From the NCBI GenBank assembly GCA_029936705.1, contig JAPYSD010000233.1:1-6068 (forward strand): DNA of 6,068 bases, given 5' to 3'. This document shows positions 6,024 through 6,068 of this stretch, one piece after another (position 1 is the first letter of the stretch; each line of letters starts with the position of its first letter). Below the pieces are notes generated by a model. The model did not search any database, had not been told where the DNA came from, and saw nothing but the letters and a program-made list of their open reading frames with translations. The position numbers and the translations under genes are program-made. The DNA is from Croceicoccus sp. (GTDB lineage Bacteria > Pseudomonadota > Alphaproteobacteria > Sphingomonadales > Sphingomonadaceae).

Positions 6024-6068
6024 ATGCGTAAGCTGCCCACACATCTCACCCGCCGTAAGGCACTTCAC
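6024..6068 (+). CDS. Possible start of a divergent gene, cut by the window edge
   Basis: ATG at 6024 has GGAG (6015-6018) five bases upstream and reads MRKLPTHLTRRKALH to the end of the window. TRRKAL resembles the twin-arginine core of a Tat signal peptide, which would make this a secreted protein, but no hydrophobic stretch can be seen because the sequence stops. The opposite strand is also open from 6068 to a TAG at 5967-5969 (33 codons), so a minus-strand gene tail is the competing reading. Fifteen codons cannot decide it. Confidence 0.25.
   Translation, partial: MRKLPTHLTRRKALH

Noticed and set aside
5967..6068. Minus-strand open stretch of 33 codons ending TAG at 5967-5969
   Set aside because: It is too short to tell from chance, has no motif and has mixed third-position bases. 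It is kept only as the rival reading of the right edge.

Overview
The window looks like chromosomal DNA from an alphaproteobacterium, most plausibly a sphingomonad (Novosphingobium, Sphingobium or Erythrobacter type). That is inferred from the moderately high GC, the style of the beta-oxidation proteins and the kind of RibB present; no rRNA or other marker confirms it. It holds four complete protein genes and one 5'-truncated gene, packed tightly. There is one gene-poor stretch at the right end. I see no tRNA, rRNA, insertion sequence, CRISPR array or integrase.

Left part (1-2894, + strand): a fatty-acid/acyl-CoA beta-oxidation pair. The first gene is the C-terminal four fifths of a FadB-type enoyl-CoA hydratase/3-hydroxyacyl-CoA dehydrogenase. 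It is followed after 6 bases by an acyl-CoA dehydrogenase whose catalytic glutamate sits at the position used by long-chain and isovaleryl-CoA dehydrogenases. Together they cover the first three chemical steps of the beta-oxidation spiral.

Middle part (2976-4769, + strand): ribB, encoding a 3,4-dihydroxy-2-butanone 4-phosphate synthase fused to a degenerate GTP cyclohydrolase II domain that has lost its zinc cysteines. After 81 bases comes a PaaY/gamma-carbonic-anhydrase-type hexapeptide-repeat protein. 

Right part (4766-6068, - strand): a flavin reductase fused to a C-terminal MarR-like domain, the architecture of the reductase (C1) of Acinetobacter p-hydroxyphenylacetate hydroxylase. It converges on paaY so closely that both stop codons lie in one CTAG. 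Upstream of it lie about 300 bases without a convincing gene, containing a 9-bp inverted repeat that could be an operator. The last 45 bases may begin a divergent gene.

Working hypothesis (inference): 2976 onward is an accessory aromatic-catabolism neighbourhood. In it an effector-responsive flavin reductase feeds reduced flavin to a monooxygenase outside the window, RibB boosts flavin supply, and PaaY clears dead-end aromatic CoA thioesters, with the beta-oxidation genes handling acyl-CoA products. No single gene here is a new family. The points worth a second look are the gene combination, the dead RibA domain and the reductase-MarR fusion.
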